Source: Deltaproteobacteria bacterium (GTDB taxonomy: Bacteria > Myxococcota_A > Polyangia > JAAYKL01). From it: a DNA stretch of 42,136 nt. Numbering within the stretch: position 1 is the first letter of the stretch; each line of letters starts with the position of its first letter. Positions 34,677 through 42,136 of this stretch are shown here, in pieces. Made by a program: the position numbers and the translations under genes. The notes under the pieces were generated by a model. It was given only the letters and a program-made list of their open reading frames with translations, did no database searches and was not told the origin of the DNA. The stretch covers positions 1 through 42,136 of the forward strand of contig JAUVDV010000049.1 of assembly GCA_030595125.1 (NCBI GenBank). The letters run 5' to 3'.

Positions 34677-35930
34677 ATGAAAACCCACATCAAGGGCGGT
34701 CGAATCATCGACCCGTCGCGAGGAATGGATGAACCCGGCGACCTGTACATCCACGAAGGGAAATTCGTGGACCGTCACCCCGGGGAAGGATCCACGATCG
34801 TGGATGCCGAGGGTCTGTGGGTGGTGCCCGGTCTCATCGATGCCCACGTTCACCTGCGGGAGCCCGGCGGGGAGCACAAGGAAACCGTGGAGACCGGTCT
34901 CGCCGCTGCGGCCGCCGGCGGGTTCACCGCAGTGCTGCCAATGCCCAACACGATTCCCGCCAACGACAACGTGAAGCTCACACGCTGGCTCGTCGATCGC
35001 GCCAGGGACCTTGGCGGAACCAGAATTTTTCCCGTGCCCGCGATTACCATGGGCCGAAAGGGACGAGATCTCGTCCCGATGGCCGATCTGGTCGAGGCGG
35101 GCGCAGTGGCTTTCTCCGACGACGGTTCGGGGTTGGCGGACGACTCCGTTATGGAGCGCGCCCTCGTTACGGCTGCGGGGCTCGCAGTGCCCATCTCCCA
35201 GCATTCGGAGTTCTCCGACCTGAGCGCGGGAGGAGTTGTTCACGATGGTACGGTATCCCGATTTCTGGGCCTCCCGGGCTGGCCGGCCGAGGCCGAGGAG
35301 CGCATGGTGGAGCGGGATATCGCGCTGGCGAAAAAGACCGGTGGAAGGCTCCATGTCAGTCATATCTCGACCATCGGCGCCATCGATCTGGTGCGCCGTG
35401 CCAGGGCCTCCGGGTTGCCCGTGACTGCCGAGGTTACACCTCACCACCTGCACCTCACAGACGAGCTACTGAGGGATGGTTCGACCGACGCCAAGGTGAA
35501 CCCCCCGCTGCGTCCGGCAAGGCACATGGAGGCGTGCAGGGCGGCCCTCGCGGACGGGACCATCGACATCGTCGCCACGGATCACGCCCCTCACACAGCG
35601 AAGGACAAGGAAGGCGGCTTTATCGGGGCGGCTTTCGGGATGATCGGCCTGGAGATCGCCGTGCCCATGCTGCTGTTACTCGTACAAGAAGGAGCATTAA
35701 CCGCTGAGCGGATGATCGCCGCCATGAGCACGAAACCCGCCGAGATCTTCGGTCTTCCCGGCGGAACGCTTCGTCCGGGTGCGCCGGCGGACCTGACGCT
35801 CATAGATCCGGACCTGCCCCACGAGATTGATCCCTCCCGTTTTTTCACCAAGTGCGCGAACACTCCTTTTGCCGGGTGGAAAGTTTCGGGAAGAGCGGTT
35901 AGTATATATGTCGGCGGGCATCGACATTGA
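34677..35930 (+). CDS. pyrC: Dihydroorotase (class I)
   Basis: 417 residues. Dihydroorotase cyclises carbamoyl-aspartate in pyrimidine synthesis. Metal-site motifs are DAHVHLREPG (His57, His59), PMPNTIPANDN, QHSEFSDLSAGG, HVSHIST, EVTPHHLHL and ATDHAPH (catalytic Asp about 301). NPPLRP and the C-terminal GTLRPGAPADLTLIDPD complete the amidohydrolase layout. The ribosome site is weak. It stands 57 bp after the metalloprotease gene. pyrB is not next to it, unlike many class I dihydroorotase loci. Allantoinase or hydantoinase is less likely given the REPG and NPPLR motifs. Confidence 0.95.
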   Translation: MKTHIKGGRIIDPSRGMDEPGDLYIHEGKFVDRHPGEGSTIVDAEGLWVVPGLIDAHVHLREPGGEHKETVETGLAAAAAGGFTAVLPMPNTIPANDNVKLTRWLVDRARDLGGTRIFPVPAITMGRKGRDLVPMADLVEAGAVAFSDDGSGLADDSVMERALVTAAGLAVPISQHSEFSDLSAGGVVHDGTVSRFLGLPGWPAEAEERMVERDIALAKKTGGRLHVSHISTIGAIDLVRRARASGLPVTAEVTPHHLHLTDELLRDGSTDAKVNPPLRPARHMEACRAALADGTIDIVATDHAPHTAKDKEGGFIGAAFGMIGLEIAVPMLLLLVQEGALTAERMIAAMSTKPAEIFGLPGGTLRPGAPADLTLIDPDLPHEIDPSRFFTKCANTPFAGWKVSGRAVSIYVGGHRH

Positions 35931-36021
35931 TCCTTTTAGTGATTATGTGAGTTTTTGAGAACGTTTTTGAAAATGAACATTGAAATAGTTAACTTTTCGG
36001 GGAACGGCAACTAAGCATACG

Positions 36022-36043
36022 CGACTGAACGTCATGTCAGTCG
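36022..36043 (+). promoter_or_regulatory. Hairpin just upstream of the ribosome site of the fifth array-type lipoprotein
   Basis: CGACTGA - 8-nt loop - TCAGTCG forms a perfect 7-bp stem ending 22 bp before the ATG at 36065 and about 9 bp before AAAGGAG. It may stabilise or control the mRNA, or be an operator in DNA. Confidence 0.35.
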
Positions 36044-36064
36044 GCATGTAAAAGGAGCGACATC

Positions 36065-37126
36065 ATGAATATCTCCAGGCAAATCTTTTTATTGCTGGCG
36101 TCTTTTACGCTGGCATTGGGCGTCTTCGGCTGCGAGGCCGTTGAGCACCTCGACGAGGGCAACAGTGACGCGGACACCGACACCGACACCGATACGGATA
36201 CAGATACAGATACAGATACGGACTCGGACTCGGATTCGGACAGCGACTCCGATGCCGACGGCGACGGCGGCGATACCATCTGCGACGAGCAGGATTTCGA
36301 GATCGACATTACACCGGTGCGGCTGGTCTTCCTGCTGGACATCTCCGGATCCATGGGCACCACACCGCTCCAGCAGGCCAAGGACGCCATCAACAATATT
36401 CTGAGCATCTGGGCGGGCACGCAGATCGAGTTCGGTTTTGATCATTACCCGATCTACAGTGACAGTTGCGGCATCAATACCACCATCCCCATCGCACCCG
36501 CTCCCGGCACGGAGACATCCATCACCACAATGCTCAACGGATTGACCGCCACCGGCGCTACTCCGACGGAAGAGTCGATGATCAACTACCTCAGCTACGG
36601 ATACGCGGCCAATTTCCCGGAGTCGGGCGTTGAATCCTATCTGGTGCTCGTCACCGACGGTTCGCCCAACTGCTCAAGCGGAGACATCGCCTCGTTCTCC
36701 GCAACCACGGCCTCGTTGCTCGCAAACCAGATCAAGACCTTCGCCGTCGGCTTCAACTACACAAGCTCCTCTCTCAACGCGGTCGCTGCGGCGGGAGGGA
36801 TGCCGGCCCCCTACAACGTACCAATCCAGGTTACCGACTCGACGACAATGCAGAACGCTTTCAACGACATCGCGCAGATCGTCATCACATGCATCTTCGA
36901 CGTTCAGAGTCCGGACGCGACCGCAGATCCCGATAACGTGAACTTCTACTTCGACGGCGTGGTCCTTCCCATGAACGACGGCTGCGGCGGCTCCGGCGAG
37001 GGCTGGCAGTGGGTGGACGCGGCGCACACACAGGTGGAGTTCTGCCCGGTATCTTGCGACGACATCAAGGACGGCGATCCGCCGGACATCTCGGCCGCGT
37101 GGGGTTGCCCCACCGTCATCTCGTAG
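36065..37126 (+). CDS. VWA lipoprotein, dispersed fifth paralog
   Basis: 353 residues. The signal ends LGVFGC-EAV (Cys23), followed by a DT then DS linker of about 36 residues. The VWA domain has DISGS, GATPTEESM and VTDGSPN, and its core (IEFGFDHYPIYSDSCG ... PAPGTETSITTMLNGL) is close to array copies 1 and 2. The C-terminal module is a variant (PDNVNFYFDG ... DGCGGSGEGWQWVD ... EFCPVSCDDIKDG ... AAWGCPTVIS). GGAG ten bases before the ATG. It sits between pyrC and the pyrimidine phosphorylase, apart from the array, so it is probably a transposed or duplicated copy. Confidence 0.92.
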   Translation: MNISRQIFLLLASFTLALGVFGCEAVEHLDEGNSDADTDTDTDTDTDTDTDTDSDSDSDSDSDADGDGGDTICDEQDFEIDITPVRLVFLLDISGSMGTTPLQQAKDAINNILSIWAGTQIEFGFDHYPIYSDSCGINTTIPIAPAPGTETSITTMLNGLTATGATPTEESMINYLSYGYAANFPESGVESYLVLVTDGSPNCSSGDIASFSATTASLLANQIKTFAVGFNYTSSSLNAVAAAGGMPAPYNVPIQVTDSTTMQNAFNDIAQIVITCIFDVQSPDATADPDNVNFYFDGVVLPMNDGCGGSGEGWQWVDAAHTQVEFCPVSCDDIKDGDPPDISAAWGCPTVIS

Positions 37127-37149
37127 CACTTTCGCGATACCGAGAACGC

Positions 37150-38454
37150 ATGCACATCTCCCTTCCGAACATGATCCGACAAAAACGCGATGGAGGTCGG
37201 CTTGGAGAGGGCGAGATTCGCGAACTCATCGCCGCGTATACCGCCTCGAAAGTGCCCGACTACCAGATGGCGGCCATGCTGATGGCCGTGCTTTTCAATG
37301 GTCTCGACGAGGAGGAGCTCTCGGTCTGGACCGATGCCATGCTCCACTCCGGCAGGGTGATGAGCCATGCGGGAGTACCGGGAATCAAGGTAGACAAGCA
37401 CTCCACAGGGGGTGTTGGAGACAAGATCTCCCTTTGCCTCGCGCCGGCCGTCGCCGCCCTGGGAGTTCCGGTTCCCATGGTCTCCGGTCGCGGTTTGGGC
37501 CATACGGGGGGAACCCTGGACAAGCTCGAGTCCATTCCGGGATTCGAGGTGAACCTCGCTGCTGACAGGGCCTGCCGGATGCTCGAGGAGTGCGGTCTCT
37601 TCCTCATCGGACAGACCGAGGATCTGGCACCCGCCGATCGCAAGCTCTACGCTTTGAGGGACGTAACCGGCACGGTGGAATCGATCCCGCTCATCGCTTC
37701 ATCGATCATGAGCAAGAAGCTGGCGGAGGGAATAGACGCGCTGGTCCTCGACGTGAAAGTCGGCGACGGAGCTTTCATGAGGGATCTGGAACAGGCCCGG
37801 ACGCTTGCTAAGACTCTCATCGGCATAGGCGAGGCGTCAGGCAAGAACGTCGTGGCCCTGATCACGGACATGACCGCCCCCATCGGGCGAACGGTGGGCA
37901 ACGCCCTCGAGGTGCGTGAGGCCATCGACGTCATGAAAGGGGGCGGCCCACCGGACACCGTCGAGTTGACCAGGGAGCTCGGCGCCCGAATGCTTCTCCT
38001 CGGGGAGGCGGTCGATGATCTCGACGCGGGCAAGGAGGCGATCGATCGGGTCCTGAGCGACGGAAGCGCCCTTGAGTTGTTCACGAGGGTGATCGAACTC
38101 CAGGGGGGCGATCCGGGCGTTTGCGCGGATCCGAACGGTCTCCCTGCGGCCCGAAATCGCGAAACCGTCGTTGCTCGCAGGCAGGGTTATGTCGCCCGGA
38201 TCCACCCGAGGATTGTGGCTGCGGCAGCCCTCGAGGTCGGTGCGGGACGCAAGGTCAAGGAAGACGACGTCGATCCGGCCACGGGGATCGAGCTTGCGGT
38301 ACGCCCCGGAGATCCGGTGGACGCGGGTCAACCCCTGGCGGTCTTGCATCACAATGACTCGGGCGCCACGGAGGCATTGAAAACCCTCGAAACGGCGTTC
38401 GAGATAGACGACGCGCCCCGAAAACCGGCAAGTCTGATCAGGGATCGAATCTGA
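37150..38454 (+). CDS. pdp: Pyrimidine-nucleoside / thymidine phosphorylase
   Basis: 434 residues from the ATG at 37150, the normal family length; ATG 37171 (MIRQKRDGG) is an alternative. The enzyme splits thymidine, uridine or deoxyuridine with phosphate to base and (deoxy)ribose 1-phosphate. Signatures are VDKHSTGGVGDK, VSGRGLGHTGGTLDKLESIPG, SSIMSKKLAEG, VLDVKVGDGAFM and a C-terminal PYNP domain (GYVARIHPR ... VKEDDVDPATGI). Sequence alone does not separate DeoA from Pdp. It starts 23 bp after the fifth VWA lipoprotein. Confidence 0.95.
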   Translation: MHISLPNMIRQKRDGGRLGEGEIRELIAAYTASKVPDYQMAAMLMAVLFNGLDEEELSVWTDAMLHSGRVMSHAGVPGIKVDKHSTGGVGDKISLCLAPAVAALGVPVPMVSGRGLGHTGGTLDKLESIPGFEVNLAADRACRMLEECGLFLIGQTEDLAPADRKLYALRDVTGTVESIPLIASSIMSKKLAEGIDALVLDVKVGDGAFMRDLEQARTLAKTLIGIGEASGKNVVALITDMTAPIGRTVGNALEVREAIDVMKGGGPPDTVELTRELGARMLLLGEAVDDLDAGKEAIDRVLSDGSALELFTRVIELQGGDPGVCADPNGLPAARNRETVVARRQGYVARIHPRIVAAAALEVGAGRKVKEDDVDPATGIELAVRPGDPVDAGQPLAVLHHNDSGATEALKTLETAFEIDDAPRKPASLIRDRI

Positions 38455-38457
38455 CGG

Positions 38458-38904
38458 TCACCCGCCCGCGCCCATGGAAACGAGACCATCCTTGAAAACA
38501 TCGGGCAATCTGGCCAGACAGCGCTTCTCGTAATCGAAAGCTGCGAACCCTATCTCCATGAGGGCGACGCTCTTGCCGTTTTTTCTGTGGCGTACGCGAT
38601 ATGCCAGCCTAAAAGAGATGGGGCCTACCTCCATCGGTAGAATAGCGATCTCCAAAACGTCGTTGACGAAAGCCTCGCCCTGATAGGTCACGACCAGATC
38701 GGCGGCCACCAGCCCTGTTCGTCCGTCCCCGAGATCGATTTCCGTAACCCCCATCCCGTCGAACATCTCCACCCTGGCCTGATGGACCAGGCCCAGGATG
38801 CTATCGTATCCGAGGTGGGCTCCGTAGTTCAGATCCGAGACTCGCACCTTCAGATCGGTCGAGAACGGATAGCTTCTGTGTTCATCTATTTTTACCCTTG
38901 GCAT
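38458..38904 (-). CDS. Hot-dog acyl-CoA/ACP thioesterase (4HBT-like)
   Basis: 148 residues from the ATG at 38904 (MPRVKIDEHRSYPFST). VRVSDLNYGAHLGYDSILGLVHQARVEMF is the hot-dog helix region of 4HBT-type thioesterases, with DLVVTYQGEAFVNDVLEIAI and VALMEIGFAAFDYEKRCLARLP in the sheet. It should hydrolyse acyl-CoA or acyl-ACP thioesters in the cytoplasm. Substrate unknown. It converges with the phosphorylase (4-bp gap) and diverges from the prepilin peptidase (46-bp gap). Confidence 0.88.
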   Translation of the reverse strand: MPRVKIDEHRSYPFSTDLKVRVSDLNYGAHLGYDSILGLVHQARVEMFDGMGVTEIDLGDGRTGLVAADLVVTYQGEAFVNDVLEIAILPMEVGPISFRLAYRVRHRKNGKSVALMEIGFAAFDYEKRCLARLPDVFKDGLVSMGAGG

Positions 38905-38950
38905 GCTTCGAGAATAACCTCTTTGCGTCGACCGTGATAGACTGCAATCG

Positions 38951-39877
38951 ATGCAAGCTCTGCTGGAAATTGTTCCCGCCTGGCAGTTCATCGCCTTCGC
39001 GGCCGTGTTCGGCGCCATGTGGGGTTCATTCGCCAACGTGATTATCGTGCGCTGGCCCCTTGAAATGTCCGTCGTGCGTCCGGCGTCGCACTGCATATCC
39101 TGCAAGACACCCATTCGTTTCTACGACAATATCCCCATTCTCTCGTACCTGTTTTTGAGAGGAAAATGCCGCCATTGCAAGGCCTCGTTCTCTCCCCGAT
39201 ACATGGTTGTCGAATTGGCCCTGGCCCTGTTAGCCGTGGGCGTGATGAGGCTCACCATTCTCAACGATCCACCATCCTTCCAGCAAGGAGCAGCCGAGTT
39301 CTTCATCTGGTTCTCCTTTGTGTGGGCGCTGGTCACCATGGGGATGATCGATCTGGAGACTTACCTAATCCCCGACGCCATCACCTATCCCGGCATCGTG
39401 GTGGGTATCGCCGCCAACACCTTCATCCTGGAGCTTGGTTGGATGGAGCCGCTCATTGCCGCCGTCGGAGGATTCGTGGTTATTCGGCTGCTATTCATCG
39501 ACGGCTACAATCTCCTCACGGGAAAGCCCGGGATGGGCGAGGGAGACGCCAAGCTCATGGCCATGTTCGGCGCCTTCTTCGGCATCGAGGGGGCCATGTT
39601 CGCGCTCTTTGCCGGCGCTTTCCAGGGGTTGATCGTGGGGGTTGTCATGGTGGTAGTGCGCCGCAGGGGCGGCGGGGATTCGGAGCCCATTTTCGATGAA
39701 TACGACGGGGATCCCGATGAGGACGGCGAGAACGAGACTGCGCAGGAAACGCGGTTTCGGAAGGCCAAGATCCCCTTCGGGCCGTTCCTCGCCCTTGGAG
39801 CTATCGAGTACTTCTTCATGGGAAACGCTATACTGGATGCCTACCTGGACGGCATTGCCAGGCTGATCGGATTTTAG
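38951..39877 (+). CDS. pilD: Type 4 prepilin peptidase / N-methyltransferase
   Basis: 308 residues, membrane-embedded aspartic protease that cleaves and N-methylates type IV prepilins and type II secretion pseudopilins. The N-terminal GSFANVIIVRWP is followed by the zinc-type cysteines Cys48, Cys51, Cys73 and Cys76 (CISC...CRHC). Catalytic Asp134 (MIDLETYLIPD) and Asp199 (GEGDAKLM) are present. About seven membrane segments are visible. An acidic insert of about 25 residues (DEYDGDPDEDGENE) sits before the last helix. No pilin or secretion genes are in the window. The stop overlaps the vapC stop by 4 bp. Confidence 0.95.
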   Translation: MQALLEIVPAWQFIAFAAVFGAMWGSFANVIIVRWPLEMSVVRPASHCISCKTPIRFYDNIPILSYLFLRGKCRHCKASFSPRYMVVELALALLAVGVMRLTILNDPPSFQQGAAEFFIWFSFVWALVTMGMIDLETYLIPDAITYPGIVVGIAANTFILELGWMEPLIAAVGGFVVIRLLFIDGYNLLTGKPGMGEGDAKLMAMFGAFFGIEGAMFALFAGAFQGLIVGVVMVVVRRRGGGDSEPIFDEYDGDPDEDGENETAQETRFRKAKIPFGPFLALGAIEYFFMGNAILDAYLDGIARLIGF

Positions 39878-40302
39878 GTCCTGGACTTGATTGAAAAGCC
39901 CTCGCGGTGAGCCGCCGTGATCAGCCGTTCATCAAGACACACAAACTCCAACAAGGCAGGCTCTCGTCCGGAGGCGATGATCGCTGCGGCCAGCTGCTGA
40001 GAATCGGCAGCGCGCAACGGATGGGTTCTCAACAGGCGCTCCGCAATAGTACGCATTTGGTTTGTGGGCTGGACCTCATGCCAGCTTTTAGCCAGCTCGC
40101 GCAGACGCTCCAACGCGCTCGTGGCGTCGTCCGTGCCGAGGTGGCCCTCGCGTTCTCTTCGCGCGATGGCAGAGGTGCACTCTATTCTCGTACCCCACCA
40201 GACAAGCATGACCGGGTCGCTCTCCAGAAGAGCGATGAGACGGTTGCGGTTCGCCTCGGCGACGAGCAGAGGAACTATTGCCGAGCTGTCCCAGAACTTC
40301 AA
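39874..40302 (-). CDS. vapC: PIN-domain toxin (VapC-like)
   Basis: 142 residues, a PIN-fold ribonuclease toxin. The acidic metal site is complete: Asp5 (FWDSSA), Glu41 (TRIECTSA), Asp100 (RAADSQQLAA) and Asp124 (CLDERL). The start ATG overlaps the antitoxin stop (ATGA), typical of a coupled toxin-antitoxin pair. VapC enzymes cut tRNA or rRNA at specific sites; the target here is unknown. Confidence 0.93.
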   Translation of the reverse strand: MKFWDSSAIVPLLVAEANRNRLIALLESDPVMLVWWGTRIECTSAIARREREGHLGTDDATSALERLRELAKSWHEVQPTNQMRTIAERLLRTHPLRAADSQQLAAAIIASGREPALLEFVCLDERLITAAHREGFSIKSRT

Positions 40303-40586
40303 CGGCCTTGTTGTCTTTCTTCCAGCAACGCCGCAAGCACGCTTTCACTGGATTTAGGAGGAACCGACTTCAATATATCGATCGGAACGGGTCGCGATGC
40401 ACGGAGGAGCAAGCCGTCTTCTTCAAGTTTTGCCAATCGGTCATCCGGATTCTCCTCGGTGGCCACGCGTTCCAATCGCGCCACCGGCCGATTGCGATCC
40501 CAGACGACAACCACCTCTCCTGCACGAACCTTTTTTATATAGGCGCTCAAGTGGTTTCGCAGCTCTGACAGGGCAACTTTTTCCAT
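40299..40586 (-). CDS. Phd/YefM-family antitoxin
   Basis: 95 residues. The N-terminal MEKVALSELRNHLSAYIKKVRAG and VVWDRNRPVARLERV are the DNA-binding dimer fold of Phd/YefM. The C-terminal half (ENPDDRLAKLEEDGLLL ... VLAALLEERQQG) would wrap the toxin. It pairs with the PIN toxin downstream with a 4-bp overlap. There is no ribosome binding site before the ATG; the promoter is placed so that the mRNA may start at the ATG itself. Confidence 0.92.
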   Translation of the reverse strand: MEKVALSELRNHLSAYIKKVRAGEVVVVWDRNRPVARLERVATEENPDDRLAKLEEDGLLLRASRPVPIDILKSVPPKSSESVLAALLEERQQGR

Positions 40587-40595
40587 ATGTACATA
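40586..40595. promoter_or_regulatory. TGTACA-core palindrome (antitoxin operator candidate)
   Basis: TATGTACATA is a perfect 10-bp palindrome overlapping the -10 box and the first base of the antitoxin ATG. YefM-type antitoxins are known to bind TGTACA-core palindromes in their own promoters, so autoregulation is likely. Confidence 0.5.
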
Positions 40596-40621
40596 ATAGA
40601 CATTTCAACATGTAATAGCAA
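40593..40621 (-). promoter_or_regulatory. Sigma-70-type promoter of the toxin-antitoxin operon
   Basis: On the minus strand TTGCTA (40621-40616) and TATTAT (40598-40593) are spaced by exactly 17 bp. The expected transcription start, about 7 bases after the -10, coincides with the A of the antitoxin ATG at 40586. That implies a leaderless mRNA. Confidence 0.55.
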
Positions 40622-40629
40622 GGCATATT

Positions 40630-40644
40630 CACGTGGCACACGTG
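40630..40644. promoter_or_regulatory. CACGTG repeat pair upstream of the toxin-antitoxin promoter
   Basis: CACGTG-GCA-CACGTG: two palindromic hexamers 9 bp apart, 9 bp upstream of the -35 box. It may be a second operator. Nothing else identifies the binding protein. Confidence 0.35.
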
Positions 40645-40670
40645 CATGATATTGTATTTACTGTTAATTT

Positions 40671-40690
40671 AGGGGGTCAGACACTTTTCT
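40671..40690. repeat. Possible end fragment of a dispersed repeat
   Basis: AGGGGGTCAGACACTTTTCT resembles GGGGTCAGAC-type sequences that I have seen at intergenic repeats near small transposases in many genomes. There is no second copy in the window and no transposase, so this is a weak call. Confidence 0.2.
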
Positions 40691-40709
40691 GCGATGGGGA
40701 TCGCTTTGC

Positions 40710-42113
40710 TCAGAACAGACGCCAGGCGATGATCATGACGGTGAAGGTGCCTCCATAAAGGCCGGGAATCAGGTAGAGCGGTGCGGCGCGCCAGCCGGAT
40801 TTTCGCACATGAGCCGCGATCAGTTTGCGAACGACCAAGAGACTCAGAGCGACCGCCACGCCCATCAGCGCCAGAGCCAGCACTGTTATCGCCGGGTCGC
40901 GCCAGGCGGGCAGCGCGGCCAACGGCAAGGTCGTGTCCATGATACCGCGCGCGGTTTTTTCACCCACCGGATCGACCGCCACGTATTCCCAATAGGGGAT
41001 GCGTGAGGTGGTTTTCAACAACGCCTTCACGGTATGAGCGGCCGCCATGATCGGAATGAAGGCGATGCCGAATCTGCGCAGATAATCGCCCAGCGGGAGG
41101 CGTCCGCCGGCCAGGCGAAACGCGACAAACGGCAGCGTCCAGAAAACCACGGGCAAGGCTGCGAATAAAATAATGGACTGCACGATTCCACGACTCCATG
41201 TGCCGTTCGCTTGGAGCACCTGCTCCAACTTCGTCGGCGTCCAGAGCAAGAGATCCTTCGTGACAGACCATTCCGTGAAGACCTCGTAGACGACAAAGCC
41301 GGACACGACCAGGCAAAACGCGGCCTGAGCGGCGGTCATGGGTTTCAGGTTCAGCAGGTCCCTGAACCAGCGGCGCGGGAACCAGCCCGGGTTGGGTCGC
41401 GCATCGATTCCAGGGTTGTTTCGGTCGCAGGCCTTGAGACATTGGCCGCAAACCAGACATTCCGTATTGTCTTCTATATCGGCGGGTCTCAGGAAGACAC
41501 CGCAGCTGCGTCCCTGGAATTTGTAGGCCGTTTTATCGGAAGTGCAGGAGCGGTCCACGCAATGCGAGCAAATCGATTTGTCGCGCACCCCCCAACCCAT
41601 CGGTGCGAGCCGGGCGTACAACCCCAACAGGTGCCCGATCGGGCAGACATGGGCACAAAAAGTATTGCGAGAAAAGAGCAGGCCGATCGCCACGGCCACA
41701 CCTGACAGGCCAATCATGTAGAGCGCCATGCGAAAAGGCACACGGTGGATCGCGAGGGTGTGAATGCCGACGAAGAGAATGAGAATATAGAAACAGGTAA
41801 TCACCCAGCCGGAGCGAAGGAAGGCGGGTGGTTTGCGCTTGAGCCCGATCTTCGAGGCCAGTGACGTGACCAGCTCAATCGGACAGACCGTGCACCACAC
41901 CCGACCCAGGAAGATCGCCGACAGGATGATAATGGGCCACCAGTAGGACCAGACGATCAGGTTTGCCGCGTTGGTGTTTCGCAGCACCTTCGCAAAGGCC
42001 ATGTCACTGGTGTTGGCAGCCAGTCCGCCGGCAATAAGCAGGATGAACACACCCAGACTCAGTAATTGAAACGCCATGGGAAACCAGGTGGATCGAAATA
42101 ATCGGTTGATCAT
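40710..42113 (-). CDS. Membrane-bound 4Fe-4S protein of the NapH/NosR/YccM type
   Basis: 467 residues, about nine to ten membrane segments. Two membrane CxxxCP sites (WCTVCPIEL, CAHVCPIGH) are as in NapH and NosR. They are followed by a soluble cluster region CSHCVDRSCTSDK ... RSCGVF ... CLVCGQCLKACDRNNP, enough ligands for ferredoxin-like 4Fe-4S centres. It should pass electrons between the quinone pool and a periplasmic or membrane partner. The N-terminal FMN-binding domain of NosR is absent. The ATG lies 24 bp from the window edge, so its operon partners are out of view. Confidence 0.88.
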   Translation of the reverse strand: MINRLFRSTWFPMAFQLLSLGVFILLIAGGLAANTSDMAFAKVLRNTNAANLIVWSYWWPIIILSAIFLGRVWCTVCPIELVTSLASKIGLKRKPPAFLRSGWVITCFYILILFVGIHTLAIHRVPFRMALYMIGLSGVAVAIGLLFSRNTFCAHVCPIGHLLGLYARLAPMGWGVRDKSICSHCVDRSCTSDKTAYKFQGRSCGVFLRPADIEDNTECLVCGQCLKACDRNNPGIDARPNPGWFPRRWFRDLLNLKPMTAAQAAFCLVVSGFVVYEVFTEWSVTKDLLLWTPTKLEQVLQANGTWSRGIVQSIILFAALPVVFWTLPFVAFRLAGGRLPLGDYLRRFGIAFIPIMAAAHTVKALLKTTSRIPYWEYVAVDPVGEKTARGIMDTTLPLAALPAWRDPAITVLALALMGVAVALSLLVVRKLIAAHVRKSGWRAAPLYLIPGLYGGTFTVMIIAWRLF

Positions 42114-42136
42114 TTTGGTGATGCTCTTCCCGTTGG

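Noticed and set aside
42114-42136. End of an upstream gene overlapping the iron-sulfur protein start
   Set aside because: One frame ends in TGA overlapping the ATG, but only about seven codons are visible, too few to call.

Overview
The window looks like a chromosomal segment of a GC-rich, diderm, deltaproteobacterium-like organism (Myxococcota / Desulfobacterota sensu lato). The grounds are lipobox signal peptides followed by Asp-Thr/Asp-Ser linkers, MopE-type Cys/Asp motifs, a DUF6178 protein, an Lgt with a cysteine-bearing extra loop, a VKOR-DsbA fusion, and many secreted or surface proteins mixed with housekeeping genes. No rRNA, tRNA, CRISPR array, integrase or transposase gene was seen. 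No gene-free stretch exceeds about 200 bp.

Layout. 1-9471 (minus): a C-terminally cut VWA/MopE-repeat secreted protein, then uvrA, a DUF6178 gene coupled to uvrA, a secreted beta-helix protein and a TonB-C-terminal-like protein. 9661-11646 (plus): two membrane proteins, converging on a VWA lipoprotein (11636-12988, minus). 13132-15808 (plus): a DUF1343/NamZ-like protein, a MobA-like nucleotidyltransferase and an SDR oxidoreductase, with two matched hairpins before mobA. 15976-17175: an AAA/DUF4143 ATPase. 17241-19315 (minus): rnc, a small secreted protein and lgt. 19412-20626: a VKOR-DsbA thiol oxidase, followed by a Cys-rich acidic-linker lipoprotein (minus), an M14 carboxypeptidase (plus) and a deoxyhypusine-synthase-like enzyme (minus).

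The most striking region is 24124-34619 (plus): an AT-rich palindrome, four tandem paralogous VWA lipoproteins with 10-bp gaps, an FG-GAP/VCBS-type lipoprotein and a 1341-residue secreted HEIGH metalloprotease. A fifth relative lies at 36065-37126 between pyrC and a pyrimidine-nucleoside phosphorylase, and a more distant one at 11636-12988. All six share a lipidated Cys, an acidic DT/DS linker, a VWA domain with a MIDAS-type site and a Cys-rich C-terminal module. In the tandem array the two ends are conserved while the VWA core varies, which suggests a diversifying surface-protein array.

The genes fit together as a surface-protein supply chain. Lgt would lipidate the lipoproteins, VKOR-DsbA could oxidise their cysteines, and the array, FG-GAP protein, carboxypeptidase and metalloprotease would be the products. 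This link is inference from co-location.

The right end holds pyrC, the nucleoside phosphorylase, a hot-dog thioesterase, a prepilin peptidase, a Phd/YefM-VapC toxin-antitoxin pair with a probably leaderless promoter and a TGTACA-core operator, and a NapH-like membrane iron-sulfur protein.
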